DNA from: Proteiniclasticum ruminis
Lineage (GTDB): Bacteria; Bacillota; Clostridia; Clostridiales; Clostridiaceae
DNA: 64,000 bases
Assembly: GCF_900115135.1 (NCBI RefSeq)
Contig: NZ_FOVK01000001.1
Coordinates: 744,001-808,000 of the forward strand
Reading direction: 5' to 3'
The first letter of the stretch is position 1, and every line of letters begins with the position of its first letter. Below, one piece after another: positions 8,390 through 19,308 of this stretch. A program made the position numbers and the translations under genes. Below the pieces are notes generated by a model. That model was given only the letters and a program-made list of their open reading frames with translations, was not told the origin of the DNA and searched no databases.

Positions 8390-10211
8390 CCTTGAAATCT
8401 GCATCTACCACATTATCTCCCTGAGGACCAGCCTGTCCTTGCTCTTCGGCACCAGGGGCTCCCTGATTCTGAGCTGCTTCTGCCTGATAAATCTTGGAAG
8501 AAACTGCATAGAACTCATTGGTCAGTTCTTCTGTAGCTTTCTTGATGGCATCCATATCGCTGCCATCTTTGATGTTCTTCAGCACTTCAAGCTTTTCAGT
8601 GATCTTTGCCTTATCTTCTTCACTGATCTTCTCTTTCAGTTCTTCCAGAGTCTGTTCAGTCTGATAAACGGCCTGATCCGCATTGTTCTTGATTTCTACT
8701 TCTTCTTTCTTCTTCTTGTCTTCTTCAGCAAATCTTTCTGCTTCCTTCACTGCCTTATCGATTTCATCATCGGACAGATTCGTTGATGCAGTAATGGTGA
8801 TATTGGCTTCTTTATTTGTTGCCTTATCTAGAGCAGTTACCTTTACGATACCATTGGCATCAATGTCGAAGGTAACTTCAATCTGTGGAATCCCTCTCTT
8901 TGCAGGTGCAATTCCTGAAAGTGTGAATCTTCCAAGAGTCTTGTTGTCTGCTGCCATCTGTCTTTCCCCCTGCACAACGTGAACTTCCACAGAAGTCTGT
9001 CCATCTGCAGCAGTGGTGAAGATCTGGCTCTTCTTGGTAGGTATTGTAGTATTTCTTTCAATGATTGGTGTAGCAACACCACCATAGGTTTCAAGACCAA
9101 GAGTCAGTGGAGTGACATCAAGAAGAAGGATATCCTTCACCTCTCCAGTAAGAACACCAGCCTGAATCGCAGCACCTAGTGCAACAACCTCATCAGCATT
9201 TACTCCCTTAGAAGGCTCTTTTCCTGTGAAATCCTTAATGGCATCAATAACTGCAGGAATTCTTGTGGATCCACCTACTAGTATTACCTTATCGATATCG
9301 TTCAGTGTAAGTCCTGCATCATTCAGGGATTTCTTCATAGGCTCGATGGTAGCCTTTACAAGGTCTGCTGTCAGCTCATTGAACTTCGCTCTTGTCAGAG
9401 TCATATCGATATGCTTTGGACCTGTTGCATCCGCTGTGATAAATGGCAGATTGATGGAAGTGGTCATGGAAGAGGAAAGTTCTACCTTTGCCTTCTCTGC
9501 AGCTTCCTTCAGTCTCTGAAGCGCCATTTTGTCAGATCTTAAATCGATGCCATTGCTCTTTTTGAACTCATCGGCAATATGATTCATGACTCTTTCATCA
9601 AAGTCATCTCCGCCAAGCTTTGTGTTACCGTTGGTGGAAAGAACTTCGAACACGCCATCTCCAAGATCCAGGATAGAAACGTCGAAGGTTCCGCCTCCCA
9701 GGTCATAGACAAGAATCTTATGAGCTTCATCCACTTTATCCAAACCATATGCTAAAGATGCAGCAGTTGGCTCGTTGATGATTCTAAGGACTTCAAGGCC
9801 TGCAATCTTACCCGCATCTTTGGTAGCCTGTCTCTGGGAGTCATTGAAGTACGCTGGTACTGTAATGACAGCCTGAGTTACTTTTTCGCCCAGGTACGCT
9901 TCAGCGTCCGCTTTCAGCTTTCCAAGGACCATAGCAGAGATTTCCTGTGGTGTGTAATCTTTACCATCAATGTTGAACTTCTTATCGGTTCCCATGTATC
10001 TTTTTGCTGAAGCAATGGTCTTATCTGGATTTGTGATTGCCTGTCTCTTCGCAACCTGACCCACAAGTCTCTCTCCATTGGCCTGGAAAGATACTACAGA
10101 TGGTGTTGTTCTTCCACCTTCTGAACTTGTGATGATCACTGGATCTCCACCTTCCATCACTGCAACTACTGAGTTTGTTGTTCCTAAGTCAATGCCTATT
10201 ACTTTTGCCAT
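8373..10211 (-). CDS. dnaK: Chaperone protein DnaK (Hsp70)
   Basis: ATP-dependent Hsp70 chaperone. The nucleotide-binding domain starts [14 protein letters not shown] and contains [12 protein letters not shown] and the [10 protein letters not shown] adenosine loop. The linker [10 protein letters not shown] is followed by the substrate-binding domain, then a lid with a Gln/Gly/Ala-rich disordered tail. At 612 residues it lacks the 20-odd residue insertion of Gram-negative DnaK, as usual in Firmicutes. It lies 13 bases after grpE, so cotranscription under CIRCE/HrcA control is expected. Confidence 0.98.
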   Translation of the reverse strand: MAKVIGIDLGTTNSVVAVMEGGDPVIITSSEGGRTTPSVVSFQANGERLVGQVAKRQAITNPDKTIASAKRYMGTDKKFNIDGKDYTPQEISAMVLGKLKADAEAYLGEKVTQAVITVPAYFNDSQRQATKDAGKIAGLEVLRIINEPTAASLAYGLDKVDEAHKILVYDLGGGTFDVSILDLGDGVFEVLSTNGNTKLGGDDFDERVMNHIADEFKKSNGIDLRSDKMALQRLKEAAEKAKVELSSSMTTSINLPFITADATGPKHIDMTLTRAKFNELTADLVKATIEPMKKSLNDAGLTLNDIDKVILVGGSTRIPAVIDAIKDFTGKEPSKGVNADEVVALGAAIQAGVLTGEVKDILLLDVTPLTLGLETYGGVATPIIERNTTIPTKKSQIFTTAADGQTSVEVHVVQGERQMAADNKTLGRFTLSGIAPAKRGIPQIEVTFDIDANGIVKVTALDKATNKEANITITASTNLSDDEIDKAVKEAERFAEEDKKKKEEVEIKNNADQAVYQTEQTLEELKEKISEEDKAKITEKLEVLKNIKDGSDMDAIKKATEELTNEFYAVSSKIYQAEAAQNQGAPGAEEQGQAGPQGDNVVDADFKVEDDK

Positions 10212-10224
10212 TTTATATTTCCTC

Positions 10225-10848
10225 CTAATTTGCGACCTTAACGACGCTGTATCTAATTATTTTTTCTTCTCTCTGATATCCCTTTAAGAAAACATCAACA
10301 ATTTCTTTCTCTGAATAGCTTGGATCCTCCACATGCATCACTGCCTCATGAAGGTTTGGATCAAATGGAGTTTCCGTAGAAATCTCTGTGACCTTAAGTT
10401 TCAGAAGTGAATCCTGAAACTGAGTCAATGTCATCGAAACACCTTTTTTCAGTGCTTCCACATCCTGAGCCTCTACTTTAAGGGACATTTCCAGATTATC
10501 CAGAACTGGAAGAAGCTCTTTCACAACATCTACGATGCTGTCTGCATAAATCCCTTCCTTCTCTTTCTGAGTTCTCTTTCTATAGTTGTCATATTCAGCA
10601 CTGATTCTTGCAAGCCTGTCTTTCAATGCACTGTTTTCATTTTCCAGTTTCTTGATGCTTTCCAGCATTTCTTTTTTCTTTCTGAACAGTTCTTTCATAT
10701 CTATCGTATTCTCAACTTTTTCTTCAGTAGGCTGTTCACTGGATTCCGCTTCATTTGCTTCCTCCTCTAAAGTTTCCGTGGGATTCTCCTCATGAACTGC
10801 TTCCTCTGTCTTCAAATCCTCAGGAATCTTATTCTTATCCTCCGTCAT
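10225..10848 (-). CDS. grpE: Nucleotide exchange factor GrpE
   Basis: Homodimeric ADP/ATP exchange factor for DnaK. An acidic disordered N-terminus (about residues 1-45) is followed by a long coiled coil (about 50-110, rich in E, K and L). The compact C-terminal beta domain has the family block [15 protein letters not shown]. Length is 207 residues, and the C-terminal end [12 protein letters not shown] is typical. It overlaps the end of hrcA by 14 bases, which suggests translational coupling. Confidence 0.96.
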   Translation of the reverse strand: MTEDKNKIPEDLKTEEAVHEENPTETLEEEANEAESSEQPTEEKVENTIDMKELFRKKKEMLESIKKLENENSALKDRLARISAEYDNYRKRTQKEKEGIYADSIVDVVKELLPVLDNLEMSLKVEAQDVEALKKGVSMTLTQFQDSLLKLKVTEISTETPFDPNLHEAVMHVEDPSYSEKEIVDVFLKGYQREEKIIRYSVVKVAN

Positions 10849-11887
10849 TTACATCCTCCTCATTGAGCTTCTTTTTGAGCTCTTTCTTCACATTATTTAT
10901 GATAGACACAACCTTCTGATAATCGAGCCTTCTCGGGCCGATCAGATTGATGGTGCCAACATTTTCATCATTGATTCGATAACTTGTGGTGATGATTGTA
11001 AAATCTTTTGCTTCAGGAAGCGCCAGCTCATCGCCTAAGGTAATCATCATTTCCTCATCCAGATCTTCCATATCATGAAAGAGAAGCTCTGGCTGCTCCA
11101 GAAGTCCCAGAAAATCCTTCATTTTGTTGATGTCTGAAAACTCAGGATAGTTCAGAATTTTTGAAGTTCCATCCACAAAATACTGATCTTCAGAAGCTTC
11201 TTCGTTCAGACTGTCATACACAGCAGACAAAATCGACAGAAACAGCTCATCATATCCTTCCAGATCATTTTTCAAGCTGTTGACAATATGAAGATTGATG
11301 TCTTCTATGGTCATATCTTTCAGCTTCAGATTCAGGAGATTACAGATGTTTGTCAGCACTTCCGGTTCTGGTGTGTGATTCAGCTTGATGAGCTTGTGTG
11401 TGATGGATCCATGGTCCACCATGATCACCGCAAGAATTGTATTTTTCTCCACTTGGATCAGCTGAATATTTTTCACATGTGCTTTTGAAAGGCTGGGCTT
11501 CTTCGCAACAACTGCCAGATTCGTCAGTTCTGAGAGCATCATCGCTGTCTGCTTCATAATCTTATCCATTTCAAAGGCAGCCATGGTGATGATTTTATCT
11601 TCAATAAAACGCACCTCATCAGGACTTAAAGATTCCAATGTCATGAGCTTGTCAATATACATTCGGTAGCCCTTTGCAGAGGGAACTCTGCCAGAAGAAG
11701 AGTGCAATTGGTCCAAATACCCCAGTTCTTCCAAATCTGCCATCTCATTTCGGATGGTGGCGGAACTGATACCTAACTTATATTTTTTCTCTAAGGTTCT
11801 AGAACCCACAGGCTCTCCGGTCATAATATAATCTGTGACAATCGCCTTCAGTATTTCTAGTTTTCTTCGATCCACTTCTGTTGACAC
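10835..11887 (-). CDS. hrcA: Heat-inducible transcription repressor HrcA
   Basis: Repressor of the CIRCE heat-shock regulon that needs GroE for activity. The N-terminal winged-helix region contains KLGISSATIRNEMADLEELGYL. The C-terminal GAF-like part ends in NLIGPRRLDYQKVVSIIN, a family hallmark. An ATG at 11917 would extend the frame, but it lies inside the CIRCE operator. The GTG at 11887 follows AAAAGGAGGGGAG at proper spacing and is chosen, giving 350 residues. First gene of the operon, autoregulated through the adjacent CIRCE. Confidence 0.95.
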   Translation of the reverse strand: MSTEVDRRKLEILKAIVTDYIMTGEPVGSRTLEKKYKLGISSATIRNEMADLEELGYLDQLHSSSGRVPSAKGYRMYIDKLMTLESLSPDEVRFIEDKIITMAAFEMDKIMKQTAMMLSELTNLAVVAKKPSLSKAHVKNIQLIQVEKNTILAVIMVDHGSITHKLIKLNHTPEPEVLTNICNLLNLKLKDMTIEDINLHIVNSLKNDLEGYDELFLSILSAVYDSLNEEASEDQYFVDGTSKILNYPEFSDINKMKDFLGLLEQPELLFHDMEDLDEEMMITLGDELALPEAKDFTIITTSYRINDENVGTINLIGPRRLDYQKVVSIINNVKKELKKKLNEEDVNDGG

Positions 11888-11906
11888 TCTAACTCCCCTC
11901 CTTTTA

Positions 11907-11933
11907 TTAGCACTCATAAGAGTCGAGTGCTAA
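11907..11933 (-). promoter_or_regulatory. CIRCE operator (HrcA binding site)
   Basis: Perfect match to the CIRCE consensus: TTAGCACTC (11907-11915), nine-base spacer, GAGTGCTAA (11925-11933). It lies between the promoter and the hrcA Shine-Dalgarno site, the standard place for autoregulation of this operon. Confidence 0.98.
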
Positions 11934-11946
11934 CAGGTACGTTATT

Positions 11947-11975
11947 AAAATACCACCTCCTTGGAGATTTGTAAA
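11947..11975 (-). promoter_or_regulatory. Sigma-A promoter of the hrcA operon
   Basis: On the minus strand TTTACA (11970-11975) and TATTTT (11947-11952) are separated by 17 bases, ending about 13 bases before CIRCE. HrcA bound at CIRCE would sit just downstream of the transcription start. Confidence 0.65.
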
Positions 11976-12041
11976 TACCTTTTGCTAATTTTAACTTAGT
12001 TTTAATGTGCTTTGTGGGCTGTCCTCTTTCCAAGACGTGCT

Positions 12042-12092
12042 AAAAAAGCTCCCTGTCGAGGCCATCACCATAGTGAATCCCTGCAGAGAGCT
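12042..12092 (-). terminator. Terminator of the V-type ATPase operon
   Basis: On the minus strand AGCTCTCTG and CAGGGAGCT pair around a roughly 27-base loop and are followed by six T residues. It lies directly after the subunit D stop codon. Confidence 0.8.
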
Positions 12093-12096
12093 TTTT

Positions 12097-12717
12097 TTAA
12101 ATTTTCCTGTCTTTTTTGTTTTTGATGACTTTCTGCCTTGTGAACTCTTCGCGTTCCTTTTCTTCCAAAGCTTCTGTAATAAACTTGATATTCTGCTGAA
12201 ATTCAGGAATCACGATATTTTTCAGTGCATTCGCACGCTTCTGTGATTTTCTGATTGCATTCGCTAATCGGTAGACTGAGTTTTCAATATCAGCAAGTCT
12301 TACGGATAACTCCTTCACTTCTTGAAACATTCTATACGCATAGTCGAACTTTGTATTCGCTCTTTCCATACCATAAGTGAGCTTCATTTGTGGCTTCTCG
12401 TGAGAAACCATAGGTATTTCAACCCCCATGACACTTCGGTAGGTAACAGATATACCATCATCTATAGGTACCATTTCAGCGAGATCAGAGATGATACCAA
12501 GTGTAGTGTTGGCCTCTTGCAATGCGATATAGGCTTTGTTGAACGTAACTGAAATCTGGTCTCTCAAACTCTTTATTTCATCCAGATGAATCATGATCTC
12601 CCTGATGAGAATATTTCGTTTTCGATCCATGAGTTCATATCCCAGTTCTGCCAGAGAACTGGATTTCTTCAGTGCGATGAGATTTCCCTTTGTTGGAAAA
12701 ACCTGATTATTAGCCAT
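12097..12717 (-). CDS. atpD: V-type ATP synthase subunit D
   Basis: Central-shaft subunit that transmits rotation between the A3B3 head and the membrane ring. The 206-residue sequence is mostly two long helices, with PTKGNLIALKKSSSLAELG at the N-terminus and RRxNALKNIVIP-type residues near the C-terminus, as in the family. It is the last gene of the operon, 2 bases after subunit B, and is followed by a terminator. Subunit letters follow the V/A-ATPase convention, so this is not F-type beta. Confidence 0.93.
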   Translation of the reverse strand: MANNQVFPTKGNLIALKKSSSLAELGYELMDRKRNILIREIMIHLDEIKSLRDQISVTFNKAYIALQEANTTLGIISDLAEMVPIDDGISVTYRSVMGVEIPMVSHEKPQMKLTYGMERANTKFDYAYRMFQEVKELSVRLADIENSVYRLANAIRKSQKRANALKNIVIPEFQQNIKFITEALEEKEREEFTRQKVIKNKKDRKI

Positions 12718-12719
12718 AA

Positions 12720-14162
12720 TTATTCACCATCCATTGCTAGTTCACGGATGATAGACCTTTCAGCAATCTTAAATCTTTTCATGCTCCGTTCTCGATTATA
12801 ATACTGATCGAGGACTTCAGAATCAATTCTATCCAGCTCCTGTTTAGGAAGCATCGAAAGCAGATCCCATCCAAGCTCCAGAGTTTCTAAAATATCTCTG
12901 TTTGTATTCATTCCCTGGTTAAGGAACTGGCCTTCAAAGAGTTTACCAAACTCCATATACTGCTTATCCAGATCACTTAACTCATCTTCACCAATAACAG
13001 ATGCTAGGCTTCGTGCATCTTGTACTTTCGCATAACATGCAAAGAGCTGGTTTGCAACAGAAGAGTGATCTTTCCTGGTATAGCCATCACCTATGCCGTC
13101 CTTCATCAGTCTGGATAGAGAAGGCAGAACGCCTACAGGCGGGTAAATCCCCAGCTGATTCAAATCTCGATCCAATACAATCTGACCTTCAGTAATATAC
13201 CCTGTTAAGTCTGGAATTGGATGGGTAATATCATCATTCGGCATCGTTAGGATCGGAATCTGGGTTACAGATCCTTTCGCATTTTCAATAATCCCCGCTC
13301 TCTCATAAAGAGATGATAAATCTGAGTACAGATATCCCGGATATCCTTTTCTTCCTGGAATCTCTCCTTTACTGTTGGAGAACTCACGAAGAGCCTCACT
13401 ATAAGAAGTAATATCCGTTAAGATAACCAGGATGTGCATATCATGCTCATAAGCAAGATATTCAGCTGCAGTAAGAGCACAACGAGGTGCAAGAATACGT
13501 TCTATGATTGGATCATTGGAAAGATTCAGGAACATCACCACATTTTCCATTACACCGGCTTCTTCCAATGACCGTTTGAAGTAATCCGCAACATCATTCT
13601 TCACACCCATGGCCGCGAAAACAACCGCGAAGTTTTTTCCATCTCCTTCGGATATTTTCGCCTGTTTCACAATCTGAACAGCCAGCTCATTATGAGGCAT
13701 TCCTGAACCTGTGAAAATCGGCAGTTTCTGTCCACGGATAAGAGTGGTGAGAGCGTCAATGCTGCTGATTCCTGTATTGATATAGTTTCTTGGATAGATT
13801 CTAGATACAGGATTTAGTGGCAAGCCATTAATATCCATCATTTTATCGGCAAAAATCTTACCAAGGCCATCAATAGGCTTACCCGATCCATTAAACACTC
13901 TACCAAGAATCTCCTTAGATAAAGGCAGTTCCATCGGTTTACCTGTGAACCTTGAAGTGGTATTTTTCAAAGAGAGACCATTGGTCCCTTCAAAAACCTG
14001 GACAACCACACGTTGCCCATCTATCTGAACGACACGGCCTGTTTTCACCGTACCATCCTTCATTGTAATTTCTACTAATTCTTCATAACCAACATCCTTC
14101 ACATTGTCTAACACAATGAGAGGACCGTTGATTTCGCTAAGTCCCAAATACTGAAGGCTCAA
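12720..14162 (-). CDS. atpB: V-type ATP synthase subunit B
   Basis: Non-catalytic nucleotide-site subunit of the A3B3 head. The sequence has the RecA-like fold with [12 protein letters not shown] in place of a Walker A loop, as expected for the non-catalytic subunit. [25 protein letters not shown] and the switch region [15 protein letters not shown] are also typical. Length of 480 residues is somewhat long (about 460 is common). It lies 21 bases after subunit A. Confidence 0.95.
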   Translation of the reverse strand: MSLQYLGLSEINGPLIVLDNVKDVGYEELVEITMKDGTVKTGRVVQIDGQRVVVQVFEGTNGLSLKNTTSRFTGKPMELPLSKEILGRVFNGSGKPIDGLGKIFADKMMDINGLPLNPVSRIYPRNYINTGISSIDALTTLIRGQKLPIFTGSGMPHNELAVQIVKQAKISEGDGKNFAVVFAAMGVKNDVADYFKRSLEEAGVMENVVMFLNLSNDPIIERILAPRCALTAAEYLAYEHDMHILVILTDITSYSEALREFSNSKGEIPGRKGYPGYLYSDLSSLYERAGIIENAKGSVTQIPILTMPNDDITHPIPDLTGYITEGQIVLDRDLNQLGIYPPVGVLPSLSRLMKDGIGDGYTRKDHSSVANQLFACYAKVQDARSLASVIGEDELSDLDKQYMEFGKLFEGQFLNQGMNTNRDILETLELGWDLLSMLPKQELDRIDSEVLDQYYNRERSMKRFKIAERSIIRELAMDGE

Positions 14163-14183
14163 CTGCTTTCCTCCTTTCGACTG

Positions 14184-15932
14184 CTATGCTTTAGCGACAG
14201 CTTTGTCAATGATACCGTAGTACTCATCAAGTTTTCCAAGATTATCGTTCGGCACATCATATTTCATTCGCGTTACATTTTCAAAGATACCCGTCTGTAT
14301 CAGCATATTCAATGATTTATCTGAGCTGATGAATTCTTTGGCTTTTCTGTTCAGATAAAGGATTACTTCCATCATCTTCAGCTGTTTTTCTAAAGGTACG
14401 TAAGTATCATCTTTATGGAACGCATTCTGCTGAAGGAATCCAACTCTAATCACCTTAGAAATTTCAATAATCAGTTTCTGATCATCCGGAAGAACATCAC
14501 TACCAATGAGCTTTACAATCTCCATAAGTTTGTTTTCTTCCGCAAGAAGAGTCATAATTTCATTCCTAAATGTAAGAAACTTCGGTCCAAGGTTTTTATT
14601 GTACCATCTGGACAAATCCCCCGCATATTCGGAATAAGACAAATTCCAATTGATTGCAGAATAATGTCGAATATAGGCGAGCTGCTTATCAAGAGCCCAG
14701 AAGCATCTGACAAACCTTTTTGTATTCTGAGTTACAGGTTCTGAAAAATCGGCACCCTGAGGAGATACTGCCCCAATGATGGATACAGACCCTTCAGAGT
14801 AATTTGTATTTTTCACATACCCAGCTCTTTCATAGAACTGTGAGATTCTGCTTGGCAAATATGCAGGGAATCCTTCCTCTGCAGGCATTTCTTCAAGTCT
14901 TCCGCTGATTTCACGAAGCGCTTCTGCCCAACGTGAAGTAGAATCCGCCATCATTGCCACATGATATCCCATATCTCTGTAGTATTCCGCCAAAGTGATT
15001 CCAGTATAGATACTTGCTTCACGAGCGGCCACTGGCATGTTTGATGTGTTGGCAATGAGGACTGTTCTCTCCAAAAGAGGTCTGTTGGATTTAGGGTCAA
15101 TCAGTTCTGAGAACTCTTCAAGAACTTGAGTCATCTCATTTCCTCTTTCACCACATCCCACATAAACAATAATATCTGCATCACACCACTTTGCCAGCTG
15201 ATGCTGTGTCATAGTTTTTCCTGTTCCGAAACCACCTGGTACCGCAGCTGTTCCGCCTTTAGCGATGGGAAACAGAGTATCAATGACTCTCTGTCCTGTA
15301 ATCAGCGGTATCGATATTGGAAGTCTCTCTTTTACAGGTCTAGGAGTTTTGATTGGCCACTTTTGAACTAGTGTCAGTTCATGAACAGTGCCAGTTTCAT
15401 CCTTAAGCTTCAGTATGCAGTCATGGATCTTTCGCTTACCATTCTCTGCCACATAAACTGCAGTTCCATAGAGATGTGGTGGTATCATGAGCCTATGTTC
15501 AATCAGGTTTGTTTCAGGCACGGTCGCAAAAATCTGACCCGGACTAAGTTCTTCCCCTTCTTGAATCTTCATGGTAACATCCCATTCTCTATGGGTATCC
15601 AGCGACTCCACATTGCTTCCCGGTTCAATAAAAGCACCGGACAGCTGAGAAATATCCTTCAGTGGTCTTTCTATACCATCAAAGATATTCTTAATAATAC
15701 CAGGTCCCAATGTTACAGATATCGGCATCCCCGTTGGAAAAACAGGCTCACCTGGTTTTAGACTGGTTGTACTCTCATACACCTGAATCGTCGTGAATTT
15801 ATTAGTAATGGAAATTACTTCTCCCATAAGTTTCTTATGGCCAACATAAACCATTTCCAACATTTCAAAATCAGAAGAATCTTTCACAGTGATTACAGGT
15901 CCATTAATTGAATATATTAGATTTTCACTCAC
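14184..15932 (-). CDS. atpA: V-type ATP synthase catalytic subunit A
   Basis: Catalytic ATP-binding subunit of the peripheral head. Walker A is GGFGTGKT at 233-240, and the catalytic-glutamate region is [14 protein letters not shown]. The non-homologous insertion that defines V/A-type A subunits (about residues 110-190) is present, which separates it from F-type beta. A 582-residue length is normal. Whether the enzyme mainly makes ATP or pumps ions cannot be read from the sequence. Confidence 0.96.
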   Translation of the reverse strand: MSENLIYSINGPVITVKDSSDFEMLEMVYVGHKKLMGEVISITNKFTTIQVYESTTSLKPGEPVFPTGMPISVTLGPGIIKNIFDGIERPLKDISQLSGAFIEPGSNVESLDTHREWDVTMKIQEGEELSPGQIFATVPETNLIEHRLMIPPHLYGTAVYVAENGKRKIHDCILKLKDETGTVHELTLVQKWPIKTPRPVKERLPISIPLITGQRVIDTLFPIAKGGTAAVPGGFGTGKTMTQHQLAKWCDADIIVYVGCGERGNEMTQVLEEFSELIDPKSNRPLLERTVLIANTSNMPVAAREASIYTGITLAEYYRDMGYHVAMMADSTSRWAEALREISGRLEEMPAEEGFPAYLPSRISQFYERAGYVKNTNYSEGSVSIIGAVSPQGADFSEPVTQNTKRFVRCFWALDKQLAYIRHYSAINWNLSYSEYAGDLSRWYNKNLGPKFLTFRNEIMTLLAEENKLMEIVKLIGSDVLPDDQKLIIEISKVIRVGFLQQNAFHKDDTYVPLEKQLKMMEVILYLNRKAKEFISSDKSLNMLIQTGIFENVTRMKYDVPNDNLGKLDEYYGIIDKAVAKA

Positions 15933-15969
15933 TTAATCACCTCTTTGCATTACATGCAACACCTACATA

Positions 15970-16578
15970 TCAGTTTAGAATCAGTTCAGAATTTGCATAG
16001 AACTTATTATGCTGCTCTTTGAGCTTTGCATCATAGGTTTCATCAATGAATATATTTTCTTCATAGAACTCAATGATGAAGCCACCGATTTCAATATCTT
16101 TCTTCGCCTTCACCTGAGCTTCTCCTTTAAAGCATGCAATAAGTTCTTCCGCATACTTCATGTCTTTTTCTGATATCAGCAGATTTGCTTTTGAACCATG
16201 TTCTGCACTGACCGCCTCGATCTTAGCCTTCATCTTGCTAAGATACTCTTCAGTAGCTGTATATTCCTTCAATTTTGACTTTAGTTCGCCAAACAGCTCA
16301 CCAATCAGCTCATTTCTCACACGCATCAGCTTTCTCTGATTCTCATCAATGAGTTTACTGATGGCAATCGCATGTTCACTTTCTATACTCTTAACTTCAT
16401 GCTCCAAATACACTTCAGTATTCTTCGCTTCATAATCCTCAATTTGCTTTATGCTTCTATTCTTGATCTTTTGAATCTCATTTCTGGCATCATCCATTTC
16501 CTTTTGAGATAATCTACCGATTTCATTTCTAAAATAGGTTTCCAGCTCTGCGATTGTATTATATTTCATATTCTTCAC
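15970..16578 (-). CDS. atpE: V-type ATP synthase subunit E
   Basis: Peripheral-stalk subunit. The first roughly 110 residues are a charged coiled coil. The C-terminal globular part has KKDIEIGGFIIEFYEENIFIDETY, which resembles the conserved GGxxxxxxxGxIxxxxTF end of subunit E. At 202 residues it has normal length. It follows subunit F directly and pairs with the small stalk gene at the head of the operon. Confidence 0.88.
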   Translation of the reverse strand: MKNMKYNTIAELETYFRNEIGRLSQKEMDDARNEIQKIKNRSIKQIEDYEAKNTEVYLEHEVKSIESEHAIAISKLIDENQRKLMRVRNELIGELFGELKSKLKEYTATEEYLSKMKAKIEAVSAEHGSKANLLISEKDMKYAEELIACFKGEAQVKAKKDIEIGGFIIEFYEENIFIDETYDAKLKEQHNKFYANSELILN

Positions 16579-16579
16579 C

Positions 16580-16888
16580 TCATAGTTTCACACCAATTGC
16601 ATCACTAACATACTTGTCTATGGTTTCTCCAATCTTGTGTTGGCCATGACGGTCTGGTATTTCAACGATCAATGGTTTGAGCTGTCTTAGTTTTAATTCA
16701 GAAATAACATCTGCGCAGGTTTCAATGAGTTTCGTTGTAATAAGGACTATGGCAATATCATCCTGATGCATTGCCTTTTCCAGCTCTTCAAGCACTTCAC
16801 GACGTTCGTGAACGACAACACCTTCAATTCCTGCCATCCGCATCCCCATTTGAGTATCAATATTGTCACTTATTAGAAAAAATCTCAT
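16580..16888 (-). CDS. atpF: V-type ATP synthase subunit F
   Basis: Small rotor-shaft regulatory subunit of 102 residues. The N-terminal MRFFLISDNIDTQMGMRMAG and the central IAIVLITTKLIE fit the family pattern of a Rossmann-like domain. It is separated by one base from subunit E. Here F precedes E in the reading direction, whereas in many operons C lies between E and F. Confidence 0.88.
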   Translation of the reverse strand: MRFFLISDNIDTQMGMRMAGIEGVVVHERREVLEELEKAMHQDDIAIVLITTKLIETCADVISELKLRQLKPLIVEIPDRHGQHKIGETIDKYVSDAIGVKL

Positions 16889-16903
16889 GAAAACCTCCTT
16901 ATC

Positions 16904-17353
16904 TTACAGCTTGTTAATAATAAGAATAGAGATCAACAATCCGTAAATCGCAACACCTTCACCAAGGGCAACGAAAATCAGAGATTTACCAAAGTTCTTT
17001 TCATTTTCAGAGAATGCACCGATAGCCGCTGGTGCTGCTGCAGCAACTGCGATACCAGCGCCAAGAGCGGACATTCCTGTAGCAAGTGCAGCACTGATAA
17101 AACCTAATCCCTGTGCGATGGTTCCTGTGATGGATTCGCCAGCGGCTGCGGTTTCTTCAGCTGCAAGTACGGAAAAATCTCCTACGGAGAAAAGCACTGA
17201 GCCAATCACTACAACAAAGAACATCACAATATGGGTAATCAGCCTGGTCTTCGCGGACTGAGCATTCAGATTGCCTTTAAACACCTTGATTAAAGGAAGA
17301 GAGATTAACACAATAAGTACCATTGGAACTAACAATTCGATCATATTTAACAT
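16904..17353 (-). CDS. atpK: V-type ATP synthase membrane ring subunit K
   Basis: Ion-translocating rotor-ring subunit with four predicted helices. Helices 1-2 (about residues 6-26 and 40-58) form an N-terminal hairpin without ring signatures. Helices 3-4 (81-111 and 121-147) form a normal c-type hairpin rich in Gly and Ala, with the essential carboxylate at Glu132 in ALGEGVAIYG. So only the second hairpin has an ion site, unlike the duplicated 16-kDa form. The residue after Glu132 is Gly, and no Gln is seen in helix 3, so a sodium-type site is not evident. Confidence 0.9.
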   Translation of the reverse strand: MLNMIELLVPMVLIVLISLPLIKVFKGNLNAQSAKTRLITHIVMFFVVVIGSVLFSVGDFSVLAAEETAAAGESITGTIAQGLGFISAALATGMSALGAGIAVAAAAPAAIGAFSENEKNFGKSLIFVALGEGVAIYGLLISILIINKL

Positions 17354-17366
17354 TTTTTATCCTCCA

Positions 17367-19292
17367 CTATAAATATTCTTTCAAAGTTTTAAACGGAATT
17401 CCATCACCAGTATAGTATCTGGAGAACATTTCATAAAACTCCAGTCTTAGCACCTGAATACCTACAATGAGGCCCTCCAGCGCCATTACGAAAATATTAC
17501 CAAAAATAAACACAATAGGTCCCGCATTTCCAGTCATTTCCATAAGGCTTGATACAACCAGCATCATACCTGCATGGGAAAGCACAAATCCAGCTACTCT
17601 CATATAAGACATAGTGTTTGTGATATAGGAGAGCAGAATTTCAAAGAGCTCAAAAAACGCTTCTGTGAAAAATCCGCCAAATCCAGTTGGGAACATGGCT
17701 TCTCCATGCACCTTTCTTTCAATTGCTTCCTTCAGGAACATAAGCAGTAACGGTACCCCTACAAATAGAATCAACGTTACGGTATTAAACGGATTTGCTA
17801 TACCACCAAGCATCAAGCCTGCTCCGATGATCACAAAGCTATAAAATACCAGTCCAGCCACACCATTATGCGACAGGAACATTTCCACTGTATGCTTTTT
17901 CTTATAATTCACATAGATATTAATACCTATGGTAGAAATAATCAGAACAGAACCAATTGCGATAGCAGAAAGCAGCAGTGTCATTGTAAAACCAGGATCC
18001 ATGGTATGGATTGGTTTTCCTGGCAGACCCAGTACATTGATAAAGAACGGATCTAATAGATGTTCATTACCAAATACAGACCCATACAGTAATCCGAATA
18101 CCGCAGAAGAAATACCAATACGTATACCCACAGCACCCAATTTCATGCCCTTGAACTTATACATGACCCATCCAAGGAGAGAAAGCACAAGCCCTTGTCC
18201 GACATCACCAAACATAATTCCGAAAAGCAAAGTGTACGTCAGTGCAACAAACGGGGTAGGATCTATCCCTTTATAATCTGCAACTCCATACATCTCAACA
18301 AACATGCCAAAGGGCTCTGAAAACCAGCCATTCTTTAACTTGGTTGGTGGAGTAAGTCTTTTATCATTGTTTGCTGGCCGTACTTCAATCTCAACAGAAG
18401 GTATACTCTCAAACAACTTATGAAGATGATCCAGGTCATCTTTGGCCATAAACCCAGTGATAGAAAATCTTCCGCCTAAGCCCACCACAAACCTTCTTGC
18501 TTCAAAAATCATACTGACTTTCGTAAGCACTGCAGTGAATAGCGAATACCTGTCTCTTGTTCTTTCAATAAGCTCTTGTTCACTATCTTTAAGTTTCAGC
18601 AAATCCTTATTTAAACTTTCGATTTCCTTCAGTAAATTCTCCTCAGCCTCTTCAGGTGTTCCATGTACAAAATCAGGTATATGGATTCTGTCAAAGTATA
18701 AAGAAGAAAATACGTTGTCCACCTCACGTTCAAACTCATTGGTTGTAATGTAAATACCCCAGCTGTAATTGCTGTCCTTACTGAATGAATTCCAAATAAA
18801 TGGTCTGTTATCATAAAACTTCAGCTTTTCTTCACTGTCTAGAGGCAGTCTCCCGACTCTACTTATGAGATAACGGCATGAAAACAAATCATCAAGTGAA
18901 ATATCCAATGATTTGATGTTTCTGACTTGTTTTAATGCATCTTGGTCTTCCTGAATCAGCTGTTTGATTTCATTTTCATTCGAGGTAATCTCCTCAAACT
19001 TATGGTATGTTTTTTCAATAAACCGCTCAATTCTGCTTAAATCGCACTCCTGTACATCTACTTGTTTCGGCTCGATTTCAAGATGCATCTTGTCGACAAT
19101 TTCGTTGATTCTGTTCAACATCTTTAAATATGGATTGTCATAGTACATTGATGTCAAACCATGCACAGCTCCTACTAGCTTAGAAGCAGGCTCTGGATGA
19201 AAATTGTCAAGTTCAATGAATTTTGCAAGAACTTCATCTAAATGCTCATTATCCGCAAAAATATTGACCAGTTTCATTTTAGCAATTGCCAT
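17367..19292 (-). CDS. atpI: V-type ATP synthase subunit I (a-type stator)
   Basis: Membrane stator subunit with the ion half-channels. The soluble N-terminal half (about residues 1-330) has coiled coils around 95-125 and 215-245. The membrane half has about eight helices. LLFGIMFGDVGQG and TNTMSYMRVAGFVLSHAGM are signatures of the V/A a-subunit; the Arg in SYMRVAG is the conserved channel arginine. Length of 641 residues is normal. It is located between subunits C and K. Confidence 0.95.
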   Translation of the reverse strand: MAIAKMKLVNIFADNEHLDEVLAKFIELDNFHPEPASKLVGAVHGLTSMYYDNPYLKMLNRINEIVDKMHLEIEPKQVDVQECDLSRIERFIEKTYHKFEEITSNENEIKQLIQEDQDALKQVRNIKSLDISLDDLFSCRYLISRVGRLPLDSEEKLKFYDNRPFIWNSFSKDSNYSWGIYITTNEFEREVDNVFSSLYFDRIHIPDFVHGTPEEAEENLLKEIESLNKDLLKLKDSEQELIERTRDRYSLFTAVLTKVSMIFEARRFVVGLGGRFSITGFMAKDDLDHLHKLFESIPSVEIEVRPANNDKRLTPPTKLKNGWFSEPFGMFVEMYGVADYKGIDPTPFVALTYTLLFGIMFGDVGQGLVLSLLGWVMYKFKGMKLGAVGIRIGISSAVFGLLYGSVFGNEHLLDPFFINVLGLPGKPIHTMDPGFTMTLLLSAIAIGSVLIISTIGINIYVNYKKKHTVEMFLSHNGVAGLVFYSFVIIGAGLMLGGIANPFNTVTLILFVGVPLLLMFLKEAIERKVHGEAMFPTGFGGFFTEAFFELFEILLSYITNTMSYMRVAGFVLSHAGMMLVVSSLMEMTGNAGPIVFIFGNIFVMALEGLIVGIQVLRLEFYEMFSRYYTGDGIPFKTLKEYL

Positions 19293-19308
19293 ACTTTTTC
19301 CTCCTTCC

